Of a DNA stretch of 25,958 bases, positions 1-7,560 are shown in pieces; the first letter of the stretch is position 1; each line of letters begins with the position of its first letter. Both the position numbers and the translations under genes were made by a program. The stretch is from a virus. Location of the stretch: the IMG/VR virus record IMGVR_UViG_3300047472_000254, positions 1 through 25,958 of that record, one strand, 5' to 3'. A model generated the notes under the pieces. The model worked only from the letters and a program-made list of their open reading frames with translations, was not told the DNA's origin and ran no database searches.

Positions 1-1341
1 GTCCCAAGCGCGCTTCTTCTCTTCGGCATAGTCGTGATGCAGGTAATGGCGTCTTACCCGCGAGCCGGCCAGCACATGATTTTGGCAACGATCAATGACG
101 TCCAGACTGACCCCCAATGCCTGCATCATGGTCGCGCCCGTGCGGCGCAGGTCATGCGGCGTCCAGTCGCCGTTCTCGCCGTCGGCCAGCACCAGGGTAT
201 CGTCGTGACGCCGTCTGGAGAGGGCCTTGCGGTTTTTGAACCGGGCCTGGCGATCGCCGACCTGTTTACTCACCACTTTCACGTCCACATGCCCATCATC
301 CTGCTTGTTAGGAAAGCACCACTGGGAGTCTCCCGTAAGGGTCTTGAGGTCCTGAAAGAAATGCAAGGCGAAGGGGGAGAGGAAGACATGGTGGTCTTGT
401 TTTTTGCCACGGGAGCCTTTGACATTTTCGCTGGGGAGGAACCAGGTCTGCCGGTCCAGATCGACATTCTTCCATTCGGCCTGCAGCAACTCGCCGATCC
501 GGCACAGCGTGCCCAGGCTGATCCAGAGCGCGAGCTGCGTTTCCTTCTTTAGCGGACGAATGCCGTCGTACTTTTGCCCCGCGGGGAGGGCGTCGTAATC
601 GGCGGTCATTTGCCGGAAGCGGTTGTGCAGTTCCAGCAGCTCAGCCGGGGAAAGGATGCGGCTTCTTTCGGCCTCGTAGTCGGCAGGGATCAGCGGGGAG
701 ATGTCGACCAGCTCAGTCGGATCGCCCTCGATCAATAAGGCCCGCCAGGGCTGACGCTTTCTGGCCCAGTTGAACATCTGAGTGAGGTCGGCGAAGAAAC
801 TGATGGCTTGCCGGTGAGCGCCGCGGTTGATCACGGCCCGGATCAGCGCCCGAACATCGTGTTCGGAGACGCTGCTCACTGCGGTCTTGCCGAGTGCTGG
901 CAAAAGGTCCTTGTTAAAGCGTCGTTGCAACTCGGCATTGCCGTCTTTACGTGCGACGCCATCCAACAGCCAGGCCCTGGCCAGATCCTGGACGGTCAGC
1001 GTTTGCACCTTCGTCGTTATTGCATGTTCGGCCTCTACGTTAGCTGCGGCGTATGCCTGTGCCTTGGCGGCTTTTTTGTGCTCGTTGGGATTGATCTGCT
1101 CATCGATGAGCGCCCTAGCCTGGTTGCGGGCCTTACGGATGTCCGTCAGCGATTTGCGTGGCCAGGACCCGCAGGCGTATTCTTTGTTCTGGTCGCCCCA
1201 CCGATAGCGATAAAAAAAGCTGACCGACACGCCGTTCTTACGCAGGGAAATTCGACCCGCGAGATTGCCATCCTCCCGGAGGATGCGGCCGGCATCGTTG
1301 GCGGTTAGCGACTCGAGTTCTTTGATGGTGATTTTGGCCAT
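1..1341 (-). CDS. Tyrosine integrase of the neighbouring element (3' end off window)
   Basis: Site-specific tyrosine recombinase. From the ATG at 1341 the frame is open for 447 codons to base 1, so only the last residues are missing. The start has a GGGGGAG ribosome site 8 bases upstream. The N-terminal ~110 residues look like the arm-DNA-binding region of P4/island-type integrases (inference), followed by a core-binding domain and a C-terminal catalytic domain. Catalytic residues seen: R281 (LCRIGEL), K308 probable, H396-x-x-R399 (HDLRR), H422 and the nucleophile Y433. The gene reads away from the tRNA-Pro remnant at 1502. It belongs to an element to the left and not to the prophage, which has its own Int/Xis pair at 1636-2960. 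Whether this enzyme also uses tRNA-Pro cannot be told from the window. Confidence 0.93.
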   Translation of the reverse strand, partial: MAKITIKELESLTANDAGRILREDGNLAGRISLRKNGVSVSFFYRYRWGDQNKEYACGSWPRKSLTDIRKARNQARALIDEQINPNEHKKAAKAQAYAAANVEAEHAITTKVQTLTVQDLARAWLLDGVARKDGNAELQRRFNKDLLPALGKTAVSSVSEHDVRALIRAVINRGAHRQAISFFADLTQMFNWARKRQPWRALLIEGDPTELVDISPLIPADYEAERSRILSPAELLELHNRFRQMTADYDALPAGQKYDGIRPLKKETQLALWISLGTLCRIGELLQAEWKNVDLDRQTWFLPSENVKGSRGKKQDHHVFLSPFALHFFQDLKTLTGDSQWCFPNKQDDGHVDVKVVSKQVGDRQARFKNRKALSRRRHDDTLVLADGENGDWTPHDLRRTGATMMQALGVSLDVIDRCQNHVLAGSRVRRHYLHHDYAEEKKRAWD

Positions 1342-1501
1342 GAAACGGACTCCCCCTACTTTTACACCCACAAAAACGCCGGCTCTTGATGGACGTTACT
1401 GGACTCTCGTAGAGCAGAACACCGCTGGAGCTCAAGTAAATACTAGCTTAGAAAAATCCAGAGTAAAATTCTGGAGTCTTTCAAGAAGTATAAAAAAGGA
1501 G

Positions 1502-1546
1502 ATGGGGTGCTAGGGGTCGAGTGTTCGAATCACTCCGTCCCGACCA
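1502..1546 (+). other. tRNA-Pro(GGG) 3' fragment, candidate att core
   Basis: These 45 bases read as the 3' part of a tRNA: anticodon loop with GGG (1502-1508), 3' anticodon strand GCTAG, variable loop GGGTC, T stem GAGTG/CACTC around TTCGAAT (1519-1535), acceptor strand CGTCCCG, discriminator A and encoded CCA (1544-1546). The CGTCCCG acceptor predicts a 5' end of CGGGACG, as in tRNA-Pro. The bases upstream (AAGGAG where CTAGC is needed) do not complete the anticodon stem, so no 5' half is present. A bare tRNA 3' half next to an integrase gene is the usual sign of an attachment site. It lies 90 bp beyond the end of int, as attP does in lambda. Confidence 0.85.
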
Positions 1547-1572
1547 TTATTCCTGAGTAAAATCAGACACTT

Positions 1573-1599
1573 AAGCCGATCATCTAGATCGGCTTTTTT
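1573..1599 (+). terminator. Rho-independent terminator after the tRNA fragment
   Basis: The stem AAGCCGATC/GATCGGCTT with a five-base loop is followed by six Ts. It lies 27 bases after the tRNA CCA and probably came with the tRNA locus, as its native terminator or as part of the att identity. Its A-rich 5' flank is short, so terminating int from the other strand is less likely. Confidence 0.8.
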
Positions 1600-1635
1600 G
1601 TGCCTGCGCAAAACCCGCGCAAAACTGGCGCAAAA

Positions 1636-2751
1636 CTACCCGGTGATTTCGCTGATATTCAGGTCTGGAATCGCCTCCGACCAGACGATTTCGGCGTGGT
1701 CCTTCTGGTAGTTTTTGGTCATGCTCTCGCTGGCGTGACCGGCGATTTTCTGCCCGTCCTTTCCGGCTTTCTGGTACAGGTGCAGCGACAGTGCTCGCAC
1801 TTCGTGGAAGCCCGGCATTTCCTCCTCTTTCCATCCCTTGTAACAATCCGCCGCTTCCCGGGCCTCTTTAAAGGCTCGGGTCAAATATCGTTCTTCTACC
1901 TGCGTCCAGTGGTCTTTCGTTTGTGCCTGTTTCTGTTTCTTGCGATCAGGCCGGCGATGGACCAGGTAAGGTGAAACGATGTCATCCCGGCACCGGCTGA
2001 TCACGGCCTGGAGTTCTTCGGTCACTTTAAACCGGATCCACGCGGCGTCACTGGCCTTGGCCGTCTTCTGCTGCACCACATACAAATAACCTTCCCGAAC
2101 ACCATCGAACCGCATATTCAAAATGTCGGTACGACGTTGCGCGGTGATCAGCGCGAGGTCGATCGCGTTCTGTAGCCAGAACGGCGACTTCTCCCGGATG
2201 GCCTTCAGGCCTTCAATCGTGTGCCGCTTGCGCTGCTTCTTCTCGATACGGTTGATAGTGCTGGCTGCCGGGTTGTCCGGGCACAAACCTTTGGCCGCTG
2301 CGTGGTTGAAGATATCAATCAGCAAGGCGCGGCATTGGTTGGCGGTTCGCGGGGTGAGTACGTCGAGCATCTCCGCAATCATGCGGATTGTGATCTGGTC
2401 GACTGCTTTTCCTTCGAACTGCTTCCGGAAGCGACGGAAGTGCACGGCGTATAGGCCAAGAGTTCCTTTAGCCAGTTCTCGCGGAGGCAGCACGTCGCGC
2501 TCGTAAGTGTCCAGGAAGCCGGTGAATGATTCAGATGTGCTGCCCATCACGGTGCCGATCAGATCAGCACCGCGCATAAATTCCAGATTCAACTGTTTTG
2601 CCGCATCGATGGCCTTGATCCGGTCGGCGCCGAACTGAAACCACTTACCGTCGGTAGGCCGGCGGTAGCGATAGGTCGAGCGCCGCGAATCGAAGTACAG
2701 GTTCTGCGGGAGGCTCTTGTTCGCCTTGTTGCGCGGCCGTGGGACCATCAT
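1636..2751 (-). CDS. int: Lambda-type prophage integrase
   Basis: Tyrosine recombinase of 371 residues that should integrate and excise this prophage. The N-terminus (PQNLYF...YRYRRPTDGKWFQFG, residues 15-41) matches the lambda Int arm-type DNA-binding fold; a core-binding domain (~75-170) and a catalytic domain follow. Catalytic set: R206 (TAQRRTD), K229, H316-x-x-R319, H339 and Y348, at spacings close to those of lambda Int. The start at 2751 was chosen over an upstream in-frame alternative because it overlaps the xis stop (ATGA) and has GAAAGGAG just upstream. The 3' end points at the tRNA-Pro core at 1502-1546, the attP-int-xis order of lambda. It is the last gene of the leftward arm. Confidence 0.95.
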   Translation of the reverse strand: MMVPRPRNKANKSLPQNLYFDSRRSTYRYRRPTDGKWFQFGADRIKAIDAAKQLNLEFMRGADLIGTVMGSTSESFTGFLDTYERDVLPPRELAKGTLGLYAVHFRRFRKQFEGKAVDQITIRMIAEMLDVLTPRTANQCRALLIDIFNHAAAKGLCPDNPAASTINRIEKKQRKRHTIEGLKAIREKSPFWLQNAIDLALITAQRRTDILNMRFDGVREGYLYVVQQKTAKASDAAWIRFKVTEELQAVISRCRDDIVSPYLVHRRPDRKKQKQAQTKDHWTQVEERYLTRAFKEAREAADCYKGWKEEEMPGFHEVRALSLHLYQKAGKDGQKIAGHASESMTKNYQKDHAEIVWSEAIPDLNISEITG

Positions 2752-2960
2752 GCAGCTCCTTTCAATACCATCGCCACCAGGTCGTTGCCGTCCGAGCGGG
2801 TGAATGCGGTCCAATCAACGTACCAGAGTTTTCCGATCTGCTCGCCCGGCACAACGCCGTTACGGATGTGGTTGCGAATCGCCTGGGGGCATTGCGGTGT
2901 ACCGTTCTCGCCCCAGCGCCGGCGCTGAAACTCACTGATCTTGATCAGTTCTTTTCTCAT
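2748..2960 (-). CDS. xis: Excisionase (Xis-like)
   Basis: A protein of 70 residues with a central segment (CPQAIRNHIRNGVVPGEQIGKLWYVDW) typical of MerR-like winged-helix excisionases: a recognition helix followed by a wing ending in an aromatic-rich strand. It would bend DNA at att and steer Int towards excision. The ATG at 2960 is preferred to an in-frame TTG 12 bases upstream because GGAG lies 6 bases before it. The stop overlaps the int start by four bases, so the two are translationally coupled, a normal way to co-express Xis and Int. No DNA-binding assay or alignment backs the call beyond sequence pattern and position. Confidence 0.85.
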   Translation of the reverse strand: MRKELIKISEFQRRRWGENGTPQCPQAIRNHIRNGVVPGEQIGKLWYVDWTAFTRSDGNDLVAMVLKGAA

Positions 2961-3115
2961 TGGGTGCTCCAAGCCGCCCGTGGCGGCAGTGGGTGGTTAC
3001 GTAAATTTCAGATGGAGGGTGTGGGGGGCGCTTTGAAGGTGAGCTACGGTTTATTGGTTCACCTCGCCAGTTGCGTACACGCTTTCTCCCCTGAGGTGAC
3101 TGACGGGGTGAACCC

Positions 3116-3184
3116 TCACCGCCGCGGCCCCTTGTAGATGAGCCAAAGCATGTAGAGCGGGGCGGCTATCGGTAGGAGGATCAT
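3116..3184 (-). CDS. 22-residue hydrophobic peptide
   Basis: A very short gene. Its ATG at 3184 overlaps the stop of the upstream gene (ATGA). The peptide is one hydrophobic stretch (residues 2-18, ILLPIAAPLYMLWLIY) with a basic tail KGPRR, so it would sit as a single-pass inner-membrane peptide with the C-terminus in the cytoplasm by the positive-inside rule. Small one-helix peptides like this are common in the int-proximal part of Pseudomonas phages, but I do not recognise a function. The translational coupling and the clean membrane profile are the only support. Confidence 0.5.
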   Translation of the reverse strand: MILLPIAAPLYMLWLIYKGPRR

Positions 3185-3630
3185 CAGTAATCCCCCCAGC
3201 CCAAGCCCTGAATGTATTCGTTCGGAATAGTCACGGCCTCGACGGGAATCGTGCTTTCAACTTCGAGATTGCCGAAGTATCCAATAGCCGCTTTGGCACG
3301 CTCCATCGATAATTGCGCGTGCCGCATCTGCCAAGACTTACGCGCCTTGTAGGAGCGGAGTGCCAGAGCCTTGTCGGGGTAGGCGAACCGCCGGCCCCAG
3401 GTGCCGCCTTCTTTTAGAGCGCGCTTGCGACGGTTCTTCACGGCTTCGGCAGTCCAGCTGTATTGCGGGCCGCTGACCAGGTCGCAGGTATGCTTGTCAC
3501 CGATGTAGAAGCACTGCGCGGTTTCGCCGATCACCTGATAGGTGATGCAGTGCACCTCAAGACCTTCTGGCCCAATGGTGTCGATGTAGCGGTAGTGTTC
3601 TGGCCACGCTTTCTTCATTTCTTCAGGCAT
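3184..3630 (-). CDS. Hypothetical phage protein
   Basis: A soluble protein of 148 residues with no family I can name. It starts at an ATG with AAGGA about 8 bases upstream. The middle is strongly basic and aromatic (residues ~64-105, with NRRKRALKEGG and SYKARKSWQMRHAQ) and the C-terminus is acidic and hydrophobic. Two cysteines (C19-like VHCITY and TAQCFY regions) are not arranged as a metal site. It lies in the leftward arm between the cargo cluster and xis, the usual place for small early genes that act on the host. No signal peptide or membrane segment is visible. Confidence 0.75.
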   Translation of the reverse strand: MPEEMKKAWPEHYRYIDTIGPEGLEVHCITYQVIGETAQCFYIGDKHTCDLVSGPQYSWTAEAVKNRRKRALKEGGTWGRRFAYPDKALALRSYKARKSWQMRHAQLSMERAKAAIGYFGNLEVESTIPVEAVTIPNEYIQGLGWGDY

Positions 3631-3714
3631 GACTTCGTCCTTGCCGCTATAGCGGCTGACTTTGAAGGGGGAGGGGTTAGATAGATTCCGTTTTCGCAGT
3701 GTGATTTCAATTTG

Positions 3715-3740
3715 TCAGTGCATGTCTCATCATTCACTGA
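3715..3740. repeat. Inverted repeat upstream of the HNH gene
   Basis: TCAGTG (3715-3720) and CACTGA (3735-3740) form an inverted repeat with 14 bases between, flanked by T-rich and A-rich tracts. It lies 26 bases before the start of the McrA-like gene in an AT-rich stretch that should hold that gene's promoter. It could be an operator or just the base of a weak hairpin. I could not place a convincing -35/-10 pair. Confidence 0.3.
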
Positions 3741-3766
3741 AAAAATTGATCTGGTGAGGGGGAGGA

Positions 3767-4843
3767 ATGAGTAAGTTTGAGTTTTTAGAAGAGGTAGTTG
3801 GTTTTCATCAAAACGGTGTCAAGTGCCACCCATATAAAGGTCTTCGCGGCCCAAAGAAAGGAAAATTCAGTTACACCCTTAAAACTGATGACAACACAGA
3901 TTTCCAGGCAGCCACGGCCTCAGAGCTGATAAAAATGATAGAAGAGGGGGCCTTTGACACAAAAGGTAGAATCAGGATGCTTCCGTTGGATGCCCAATAC
4001 TCAAAATACAATAGTGCCTTAAGCGTGGTCTCGTACAGTGGTCAGAATTTACCCTTGGCCCTAAAGTCGGAGCGAGGGGGAGCTGATAGCGATTTGGACG
4101 CGTCCAACGCTAAGCAACTCAAAGCTTCTACGGGTAGGAAAAAATTTGAGAAAACCGAAGTCCGTTTGCCAGCGGAACTATTGCGAAAAGTTACTTCTGA
4201 GTACATTTGGGAAGCGGTGCAAATCCTACTTCAAGGTACTCATGCTGATGGATATAGACCATCGACTGACTATGACTTGTTGGCCGATGACGGTGTGAGG
4301 TTAGCGCCAAAGCAAGTGTTTGGCCTTGCAGCAACAGCTGCGCTAGGAAAGGACATTAAGCCAGTCCACTTCACCGGTGGTGTGGGTACCGTCTGCTTTG
4401 AACTGCTGGAGGCGGCAGGCTACAAGATTGTTCCAAAAGATCAGCAGGTTGAGTCGGTCGAAATACCCACTGACACTGAGGAGAGAGAGTGGGCAGAGGG
4501 CCAGGTCAAGCTGGTGTATCACCTGAAACGCGAACGCTCACCAGGCCTATCTAAAGCCAAGAAGGCTTCATTCATCAAAAAACATGGCCGGCTTTTCTGC
4601 GAAGAGTGCAAAACAGATCCTATCGAGGCCTACGGTGATTTTGGTACGGCCTGTATCGAAGTCCATCATGAAGCCGTCCAGGTCGCCGATATGGGCGATG
4701 AGCACAAGACCACCCTCGACCAACTGCGTTGTCTATGTGCGAACTGTCACCGCATAGTACATCACAGGCTGAAGTTGCGATTACTTCATTCGGCAGTGGA
4801 TAGCCAGAATCAAGGCGTGCCTGTATCGGAGGCAGTGGCGTGA
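3767..4843 (+). CDS. McrA-like HNH endonuclease (putative type IV restriction or exclusion protein)
   Basis: A multidomain protein of 358 residues. Residues 1-100 are an unrecognised N-terminal domain. Residues ~145-222 (RPSTDYDLL...VRLAPKQVFGLA...HFTGGVGT...LLEAAGYKIV) resemble the N-terminal head domain of ScoMcrA-type HNH enzymes. Residues 274-333 are an HNH nuclease: C278-x2-C281, E298-V-H300-H301, C324-x2-C327 and H332-H333, i.e. a zinc-held beta-beta-alpha-metal fold. McrA-family enzymes cut modified foreign DNA, so the likely role is exclusion of other phages; this is inferred. The gene opposes its phage neighbours, is less GC-rich than they are, has a GGGGGAGG ribosome site, and its 3' end overlaps the convergent next gene by 34 bp. 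It looks like a cargo (moron) gene. Confidence 0.8.
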   Translation: MSKFEFLEEVVGFHQNGVKCHPYKGLRGPKKGKFSYTLKTDDNTDFQAATASELIKMIEEGAFDTKGRIRMLPLDAQYSKYNSALSVVSYSGQNLPLALKSERGGADSDLDASNAKQLKASTGRKKFEKTEVRLPAELLRKVTSEYIWEAVQILLQGTHADGYRPSTDYDLLADDGVRLAPKQVFGLAATAALGKDIKPVHFTGGVGTVCFELLEAAGYKIVPKDQQVESVEIPTDTEEREWAEGQVKLVYHLKRERSPGLSKAKKASFIKKHGRLFCEECKTDPIEAYGDFGTACIEVHHEAVQVADMGDEHKTTLDQLRCLCANCHRIVHHRLKLRLLHSAVDSQNQGVPVSEAVA

Positions 4844-5601
4844 TAGTCAGCCTCCGCCATCTCGCAGAAGAATGAGCAGGCCGGGATCTTCTCGTTACGG
4901 CGTACTGGTCCCTCGCTCAGCTCTCGCAGTGAGAAGCGGATATTTGTAGTTCGGTTCCGAAACAGATAGGAGCCTTCGCCCAATTCATCCTGGATTATGC
5001 ATAGGGCTTCGAACTGCTTCGGGAAGTCTTCGCGGATCGCCCGGAAGTAACCTTCGCCGCCCTTCACGCAACCGATGCAGTTTGCATTTTCGTAGCCCAT
5101 GCGGTACATCAACGGCAGTTCAATGCCTGCGCGCTGGATCATCGCCTTGCAATCCTCTTTGCCCAGGCCGCGCTCGATCAATGGAGCAATCACTGGGCGA
5201 TCGGGGTTTCGCTCGCGGAAGTCCTCCAGTCTGTCAGCTTCCTCGGCGGTGTATCCGAATACCATCACGTCTCCGGGCTCTTTCCAGGTATCGAGTAAAC
5301 GGCGCTTCAGCAATTTTGTGCATGGCGCTCCGTTACGTCCCTTCATGAATCGCTCACGTCGGAACACCTGGATGATGTCGGCGCCGTACTTTTCATCCCG
5401 CAACTGTACAACTTCCTGCCCGAACCACGCCTGGCAGTCCATCAGGAATCGGCGGTTGTCCTCGTGCTCGTTGGCCAGGAACGCATTGATGATCTGAACA
5501 TCGTGCGTCGTGCCGTACTGTGCCAAGGCCAACTTGGTAGCCACCGCCGAGGCGGCACCGCAGCTGAATTGGCATACGATTCGCGGTTGTTGTGCGGACA
5601 T
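4810..5601 (-). CDS. PP-loop ATPase of the PAPS reductase family
   Basis: A protein of 263 residues from the adenine-nucleotide alpha-hydrolase superfamily. The PP-loop appears as FSCGAASA (residues 12-19), with a Cys where many members have Gly. Other conserved features are FGYTAEEADR (115-124) and cysteines at C94 (APCTK), C175-x2-C178 (CIGC) and C242-x3-C246, which could hold an Fe-S cluster or carry sulfur. Members activate substrates by adenylation or move sulfur (PAPS reductase, DndC, TtuA/TtcA-like enzymes). Phages often carry such genes and the substrate is generally unknown. The start has GAGG 7 bases upstream. The gene follows the leftward phage orientation, unlike the HNH gene it overlaps tail to tail. 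A DNA- or tRNA-modifying role is possible but unproven. Confidence 0.8.
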   Translation of the reverse strand: MSAQQPRIVCQFSCGAASAVATKLALAQYGTTHDVQIINAFLANEHEDNRRFLMDCQAWFGQEVVQLRDEKYGADIIQVFRRERFMKGRNGAPCTKLLKRRLLDTWKEPGDVMVFGYTAEEADRLEDFRERNPDRPVIAPLIERGLGKEDCKAMIQRAGIELPLMYRMGYENANCIGCVKGGEGYFRAIREDFPKQFEALCIIQDELGEGSYLFRNRTTNIRFSLRELSEGPVRRNEKIPACSFFCEMAEADYHATASDTGTP

Positions 5602-5648
5602 AGGGGATCCTCGCCGGTATAGTTCCGGGATCGACAGGGGAGTGGGTT

Positions 5649-6185
5649 ATGAGCTGGGAAGTTGTTTCTGGTTGGATCGAAGGTCACCCAGGACTGGCGT
5701 CATGGGTTCAAGCATTCGGCTCAATCGCTGCTCTTGGTATTGCAATTTGGGTGGCATCTTCACAGCGCCGCGATCAGCTGAAAGCGGCAGAAAAGACTGC
5801 ACGAGATAAAGTTGATGCGCTGATAGCAGTTGTAGAGAGTGCTGCTATGTTCGTCACGGTCTTGGGGGTTGTTGTTCAGAAAAAACCCGGCGCTTTCGCA
5901 TTCAAAGAAAGCTGGAGACTTGTTCATAGGCACTGGCTGGAATCGTCAATCCATTCATTGGGCCAGCTACCTGCGCATGAGCTTGGCAGGGGAAACATGG
6001 TTCGCGGCTACTTCGGCATCATGGCTGGGCTCAATGAGATCAGTCGGCTAATCAATGGCGCTGTGAGCGCAGATGCATTTCAAGAACAAGAATTTATTTT
6101 CATGTATGAAGAAGTTCTAAGTCAGGTGGAGATCGTGCAATCCATATGGAGGAGCTTTCAAAGCTGCGCGTTATCCAAAAAATAA
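5649..6185 (+). CDS. Single-TM protein of unknown function
   Basis: A protein of 178 residues with one hydrophobic helix near the N-terminus (residues ~18-38, SWVQAFGSIAALGIAIWVASS) followed by a charged helix (QRRDQLKAAEKTARDKVDAL). The rest is a mixed, probably cytoplasmic helical domain, so the protein is anchored in the inner membrane with its bulk inside. The start carries GGGGAG nearby and lies 47 bp from the divergent PP-loop gene. It precedes the AbiC-like gene on the same strand with 109 bp between. The N-terminal pattern (aromatic residues, then AFGSIAALGIAIW) recalls many small membrane proteins beside phage-exclusion genes, but I know no function. Confidence 0.7.
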   Translation: MSWEVVSGWIEGHPGLASWVQAFGSIAALGIAIWVASSQRRDQLKAAEKTARDKVDALIAVVESAAMFVTVLGVVVQKKPGAFAFKESWRLVHRHWLESSIHSLGQLPAHELGRGNMVRGYFGIMAGLNEISRLINGAVSADAFQEQEFIFMYEEVLSQVEIVQSIWRSFQSCALSKK

Positions 6186-6294
6186 GTAGACGGTTGACCG
6201 AGCCATTGATTGCTACGCCTCGCCGGCTGGCGTGATTCGTTGAAGTGGGATATTTGTATTCGGCCCGGCATGGCGTCGGACTTTGGAGCGATAA

Positions 6295-7128
6295 ATGAAA
6301 CGAGACTACTCAGTATTCGTAAAAATAGGATTTGTTTTCTTAGTTATCCTGTTGATCTATGGGATTTACTATTGGTTTTTGTATTCTGGATTCCCAGTGG
6401 ACGACGAGTTGGCCACCCTCAATGGGGTTAGATCCGGAACATTTGGTGACGCATTTGGAGTGTTGAATGCTCTTTTTTCGGGAATGGCTTTTGCCGGTGT
6501 TATAGTTACTCTTTATCTCCAGCGGAAAGATATAGAAGATGGGCAGCATAAAATTGCACGTCAACAGTCTGAAACAGCTCGTCAGAAAGAAGAGTCTCAG
6601 TTCTATAATATGCTTAGCCTTCAGCAGAGTGTTGTTCAGGGATTTGACTTACACAAAACCGCTTCTGATGGGACAGCAAGTGATTTTGGCTCCGACATAA
6701 TTCGGGGTAGAGATTGCTTTAAGACTTGGGCGGCGCAGCTAAAGAGCTCGCATAAAAGAAACATAAGTTTGAATGGTGCGACAGATCTTCAATGGACTTA
6801 CGAGTATGTCTGGAAAAAACATAGAGGAGATTGGAGTATTTATTTCCGAAGTCTTTATAACTTGTTTAGGTTTGTGTCTACTAGTAGTCATGCCGACAAG
6901 CGCTGGCTAGGGAATGTTGTGAGGTCTCTGATATCTGATTACGAATTGGTAATTCTTTTTTATAATTGCCTGTCGCCAAAAGGTGAGAAGTTTAAAGCGT
7001 TTGCAAATGAGTTTGCGATTTTTGATAACCTTGATCCAATGCTATTGCTTGACCCCAAACATGCCCTGCAGCTTGATAGAGAGGCTTACGGAAAGAACGA
7101 AGAGATCTTAATTCTGTTTTCAAATTAA
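6295..7128 (+). CDS. Putative phage abortive infection protein (AbiC-like)
   Basis: A protein of 277 residues matching the pattern of the putAbiC family (putative phage abortive infection proteins). It has two membrane helices (residues ~9-30 and ~53-75) separated by a short outside loop, and the second carries the family signature FGDAFGVLNALFSGMAFAGVI. A coiled segment rich in Gln, Glu and Lys (76-105) leads to a cytoplasmic helical domain with FYNMLSLQQ. Family members are linked to stopping phage growth; the mechanism is not established. The base composition is clearly AT-richer than the phage genes around it, a sign of recent transfer. The start has GGAG 6 bases upstream. Its 3' end overlaps the next convergent gene by 9 bp. 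Confidence 0.8.
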   Translation: MKRDYSVFVKIGFVFLVILLIYGIYYWFLYSGFPVDDELATLNGVRSGTFGDAFGVLNALFSGMAFAGVIVTLYLQRKDIEDGQHKIARQQSETARQKEESQFYNMLSLQQSVVQGFDLHKTASDGTASDFGSDIIRGRDCFKTWAAQLKSSHKRNISLNGATDLQWTYEYVWKKHRGDWSIYFRSLYNLFRFVSTSSHADKRWLGNVVRSLISDYELVILFYNCLSPKGEKFKAFANEFAIFDNLDPMLLLDPKHALQLDREAYGKNEEILILFSN

Positions 7129-7479
7129 GTTTGGGCTCAATACCTCATCGCCCGGATCGCGCTTAAGCTCGGCCAAACTTGCCGCCTCAAAAACTTGCAA
7201 CACCTTTTCGCTTGGCTCGTAAGGTGTCGTGACACATCGGAGCATCCGAGCCTGTCCTTCGAAGTCGGCCCCGATCAGGTTGATCAGCAGTCGCTGGTGA
7301 ATGTCATGCTGGTTGTTGATTCCGTGGGCGGCCATGACCCGCTTGAGGTCTGGCTTGAACACACCGGCCACCTCAACCGTAAATTTCTCGACGCCCAGCG
7401 CAGCGTCCTTGGCTGCCGCCTTCTCGCGCTTCCTGCGCTGCTTCTTGGCTTCCGCCGTCAGATCCTGTTCTTCGGCCAT
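7120..7479 (-). CDS. Hypothetical phage protein
   Basis: A protein of 119 residues with a very basic, helical N-terminus (residues 8-28, Lys/Arg/Ala-rich) and a C-terminal part with no known motif (YEPSEKVLQVFEAASLAELKRDPGDE). A GAGG-type ribosome site precedes the ATG at 7479. It is the first leftward phage gene on the PL side of the cargo cluster, so the cluster was inserted just downstream of it. The basic tail could bind nucleic acid, which is only a guess. Confidence 0.75.
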   Translation of the reverse strand: MAEEQDLTAEAKKQRRKREKAAAKDAALGVEKFTVEVAGVFKPDLKRVMAAHGINNQHDIHQRLLINLIGADFEGQARMLRCVTTPYEPSEKVLQVFEAASLAELKRDPGDEVLSPNLI

Positions 7480-7560
7480 AGCCTGCCTCTTCGATTCCGT
7501 GGGCCGGTAGATCCAGCCATGTCTGTCGTCGGCGCTGACGCACCTGGTTGCTGATTCGTC

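Noticed and set aside
808-1308. Long rightward open frame opposite the left integrase
   Set aside because: It lies wholly in the antisense of a well supported integrase with a full catalytic set and has no ribosome site or recognisable domain.
2973-2995. GCCGCC/GGCGGC hairpin upstream of xis as a terminator
   Set aside because: No T-run follows on either strand, and it lies directly before the xis ribosome site, so it is at most a weak mRNA structure.
4810-5601. DndC of a phosphorothioation system
   Set aside because: No DndB, DndD or DndE homologue is in the window, and similar PP-loop genes are frequent in phages without Dnd. Kept only as a speculative link.
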